A stretch of DNA of 48,879 nucleotides. It comes from MGIIa-L3 sp038150305. Lineage in GTDB: Archaea; Thermoplasmatota; Poseidoniia; Poseidoniales; Poseidoniaceae. Below, one piece after another: positions 47,745 to 48,879 of this stretch. The stretch lies in contig JAYOTG010000013.1 of NCBI GenBank assembly GCA_038150305.1, forward strand, positions 1 to 48,879, in the 5' to 3' direction. Position 1 is the stretch's first letter, and every line of letters starts with the position of its first letter. The notes under the pieces were generated by a model. That model worked only from the letters and a program-made list of their open reading frames with translations, did no database searches and had not been told where the DNA came from. The position numbers and the translations under genes were made by a program.

Positions 47745-48053
47745 TCACCGCTGATCGAGGAAGGTGGTGAGGCGTGCAAGCAGTTCTTCCGTGGAAATCT
47801 CTTCCTCTTTCCAACCCAGGCGCTGGCGGCTGGATTCAGCGGCCACGCGGAAGGTTTCTCGCATCCGCTCCAGCGAAAATTGGAACAACACCCCCAGGAG
47901 CAGGACAGCCCCAATGCCATAACGAAGCTCGATGCTGCCGATGAGCCCCGAAATGATGACGATGACAGCGATGCCAAGGGAAGTTCTGCTCCTCAATTTC
48001 GCTTCGGCCTCGACGGCCGACTTCCAACGCTCAGCGGCCTCTCGGCGGGTCAT
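47745..48053 (-). CDS. Small two-helix membrane protein
   Basis: 102 residues. A helical charged start (MTRREAAERWKSAVEAEAK), two helices (SLGIAVIVIISGLIGSIEL and IGAVLLLGVLFQFSL), then a charged end that may be a short coiled coil. No family recognised. It follows the next gene upstream closely, so the three membrane/cytosolic genes between 48701 and 47180 probably form one operon. Confidence 0.65.
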   Translation of the reverse strand: MTRREAAERWKSAVEAEAKLRSRTSLGIAVIVIISGLIGSIELRYGIGAVLLLGVLFQFSLERMRETFRVAAESSRQRLGWKEEEISTEELLARLTTFLDQR

Positions 48054-48068
48054 GGACACGCGGCCCAC

Positions 48069-48701
48069 TCACCCGACACAAGGAACGAACACGTCGTCGT
48101 CGATTTCCAAGAGGAGTTCCGTAGTCAACAGGTGATCAAGGGCCTCGTCCACCTCGTCAGGCGACACGCCGAGGTTGAGCATGCCCTCAAAGATCTGGCT
48201 CAAGGTCGCCACGCCTTCGTTCTCACGGCATGCCTCGTCCACAACACCGAGCATCGCGCTCGCGCAGACGGCCAGCAGCGGATCGTCGGTCGCTTCGCCA
48301 GGGAGGAGGTCAATGTACAAGCGAGCCGGGTGAAGGACGTCCTCGTCCTGTTGGGCTTGGACCTTGGCCTCCGACGACCGGCGCCCGATGGCGCTGAACG
48401 CCGCATCGCCCACCGGCTCGAAACAATCGAACAAGTTGCGTTGCACGCCGGTTTGGGACGCCTGTTCGTCGGACATGCGCCGCTGCACCGCATCGAGGCG
48501 ATGAAGGCGCTGTTCCAGACGCAAGCGCTCGCGGGTCAAGTCGGCCTCCACGAGATCGAGGTGCTGTTCGGCCGCTTCTTCCAGCCAAGCCTGGAAACTC
48601 CACTCTGGGTCAACGCCCGCCATGGTGTCGATGAGCCGTGCGACAACCCCGGTCATGACGTCCGCGGGGAGGGGGCTGGGTCCTTCACGCTCCGTGGCCA
48701 T
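48069..48701 (-). CDS. Helical protein of unknown function, possible coiled coil
   Basis: About 210 residues, soluble. Residues 35-80 form a likely coiled coil (LVEADLTRERLRLEQRL and neighbours). The C-terminal 60 residues (LSQIFEGMLNLGVSPDEVDEALDHLLTTELLLEIDDDVFV, shown in pieces as LSQIFEG, SPDEVDEALDHLLTTE and LLEIDDDVFV) have the layout of a winged-helix domain. Some resemblance to small kleisin or ScpB-like folds is possible, but I cannot support it. ATG start; a TTG two codons upstream is the alternative. Confidence 0.65.
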   Translation of the reverse strand: MATEREGPSPLPADVMTGVVARLIDTMAGVDPEWSFQAWLEEAAEQHLDLVEADLTRERLRLEQRLHRLDAVQRRMSDEQASQTGVQRNLFDCFEPVGDAAFSAIGRRSSEAKVQAQQDEDVLHPARLYIDLLPGEATDDPLLAVCASAMLGVVDEACRENEGVATLSQIFEGMLNLGVSPDEVDEALDHLLTTELLLEIDDDVFVPCVG

Positions 48702-48726
48702 GGTCAAGACAAGTCTTCGTGACGGA

Positions 48727-48734
48727 CTATGAAG
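48727..48734 (-). promoter_or_regulatory. TATA-like element of the leftward three-gene unit
   Basis: The minus strand reads CTTCATAG, centred about 29 bp before the ATG at 48701. Confidence 0.4.
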
Positions 48735-48793
48735 TATGGTGCAGGAGAAGGTCGGGAATCGGCGACTTGTGTCCCGTTTGCGACAGGGGTTCC

Positions 48794-48801
48794 GTTCAAG
48801 A
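48794..48801 (+). promoter_or_regulatory. TATA-like element of the dehydrogenase at the right edge
   Basis: GTTCAAGA centred about 26 bp before the ATG at 48824. Confidence 0.45.
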
Positions 48802-48823
48802 AGGGAGTCTCCGTGGCGCGGCC

Positions 48824-48879
48824 ATGGGCGACCACCGCATTGCCGTGCTCCCCGGAGATGGTGTGGGCCGTGAGGTCGC
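48824..48879 (+). CDS. N-terminus of an isopropylmalate/isocitrate dehydrogenase family enzyme, cut by window edge
   Basis: Eighteen codons read MGDHRIAVLPGDGVGREV, the opening of the beta-decarboxylating dehydrogenase family (IAVLPGDGxGxEV), which includes 3-isopropylmalate, isocitrate and homoisocitrate dehydrogenases. The member cannot be told from this fragment. Leaderless promoter spacing supports the ATG. Confidence 0.85.
   Translation, partial: MGDHRIAVLPGDGVGREV

Noticed and set aside
1..48879. tRNA, rRNA, CRISPR array, insertion sequence or riboswitch
   Set aside because: Intergenic regions are nearly all under 150 bp. I saw no cloverleaf-like sequence, no spaced direct repeats beyond the pyrE duplication, and no transposase-like protein.

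Overview
The window looks like the chromosome of a GC-rich, surface-ocean euryarchaeon, most probably Marine Group II (Poseidoniales, phylum Thermoplasmatota). Archaeal identity rests on RNA polymerase subunit D in an archaeal uS13-uS4-uS11-Rpo3 operon, the PolD large subunit DP2, the primase large subunit PriL, archaeal pantoate kinase and MptE-type pterin pyrophosphokinase. The light-exposed habitat is inferred from two different photolyases in one operon. The lineage assignment is inference; no rRNA gene is present.

Layout. 1-800: leftward fragments around a 10-N scaffold gap, including a small protein of a type common in phages and plasmids. 900-3250: a DUF1295 membrane enzyme and a leftward BNR-repeat lipoprotein. 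3330-7850: a rightward DNA-photorepair operon (class II photolyase fused to a renalase-like flavoprotein, FeS-type photolyase, GNAT acetyltransferase). 7850-11470: leftward ribosomal protein/RNA polymerase operon ending in pantoate kinase. 11500-14015: leftward pyrE and a methyltransferase with an exact 601-bp tandem duplication that creates a second, chimeric pyrE. 14070-20810: PolD DP2, a membrane protein, MptE and PriL. 20900-27210: membrane proteins, a small cluster of unknown genes and a GlmU-like/GlmM pair. 27216-30995: a 1259-residue polytopic membrane protein. 31150-38615: PEP carboxykinase, an Atg22/UMF1-type transporter with a large insertion, patatin, glutathione peroxidase, cyclophilin, isoaspartyl peptidase. 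38670-48879: a HEAT-like protein, sugar nucleotidyltransferases, a short nucleotide-sugar dehydrogenase, RNase H, GcvH, THEP1 NTPase, two tandem TerB-like genes, DUF2237, several small membrane proteins and the start of an isopropylmalate/isocitrate dehydrogenase.

Expression architecture is unusually readable. Most transcription units have a degenerate TATA element (often CTTGAAG, CTTCAAA or CTTCATATC) centred 24-28 bp before the start codon, which implies leaderless mRNAs; only a few genes show a Shine-Dalgarno site. Two divergent pairs (MptE/PriL and a membrane protein/GalU-like) have start codons exactly 52 bp apart with one near-symmetric TATA-like element in the middle. Convergent genes abut or overlap at their stops. 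I found no tRNA, rRNA, CRISPR array, insertion sequence or intein, and no gene-free stretch over 300 bases. The items most worth a second look are the photolyase-renalase fusion, the microhomology-bounded pyrE duplication, the shared symmetric promoters, and the AT-rich tail of the transporter gene.
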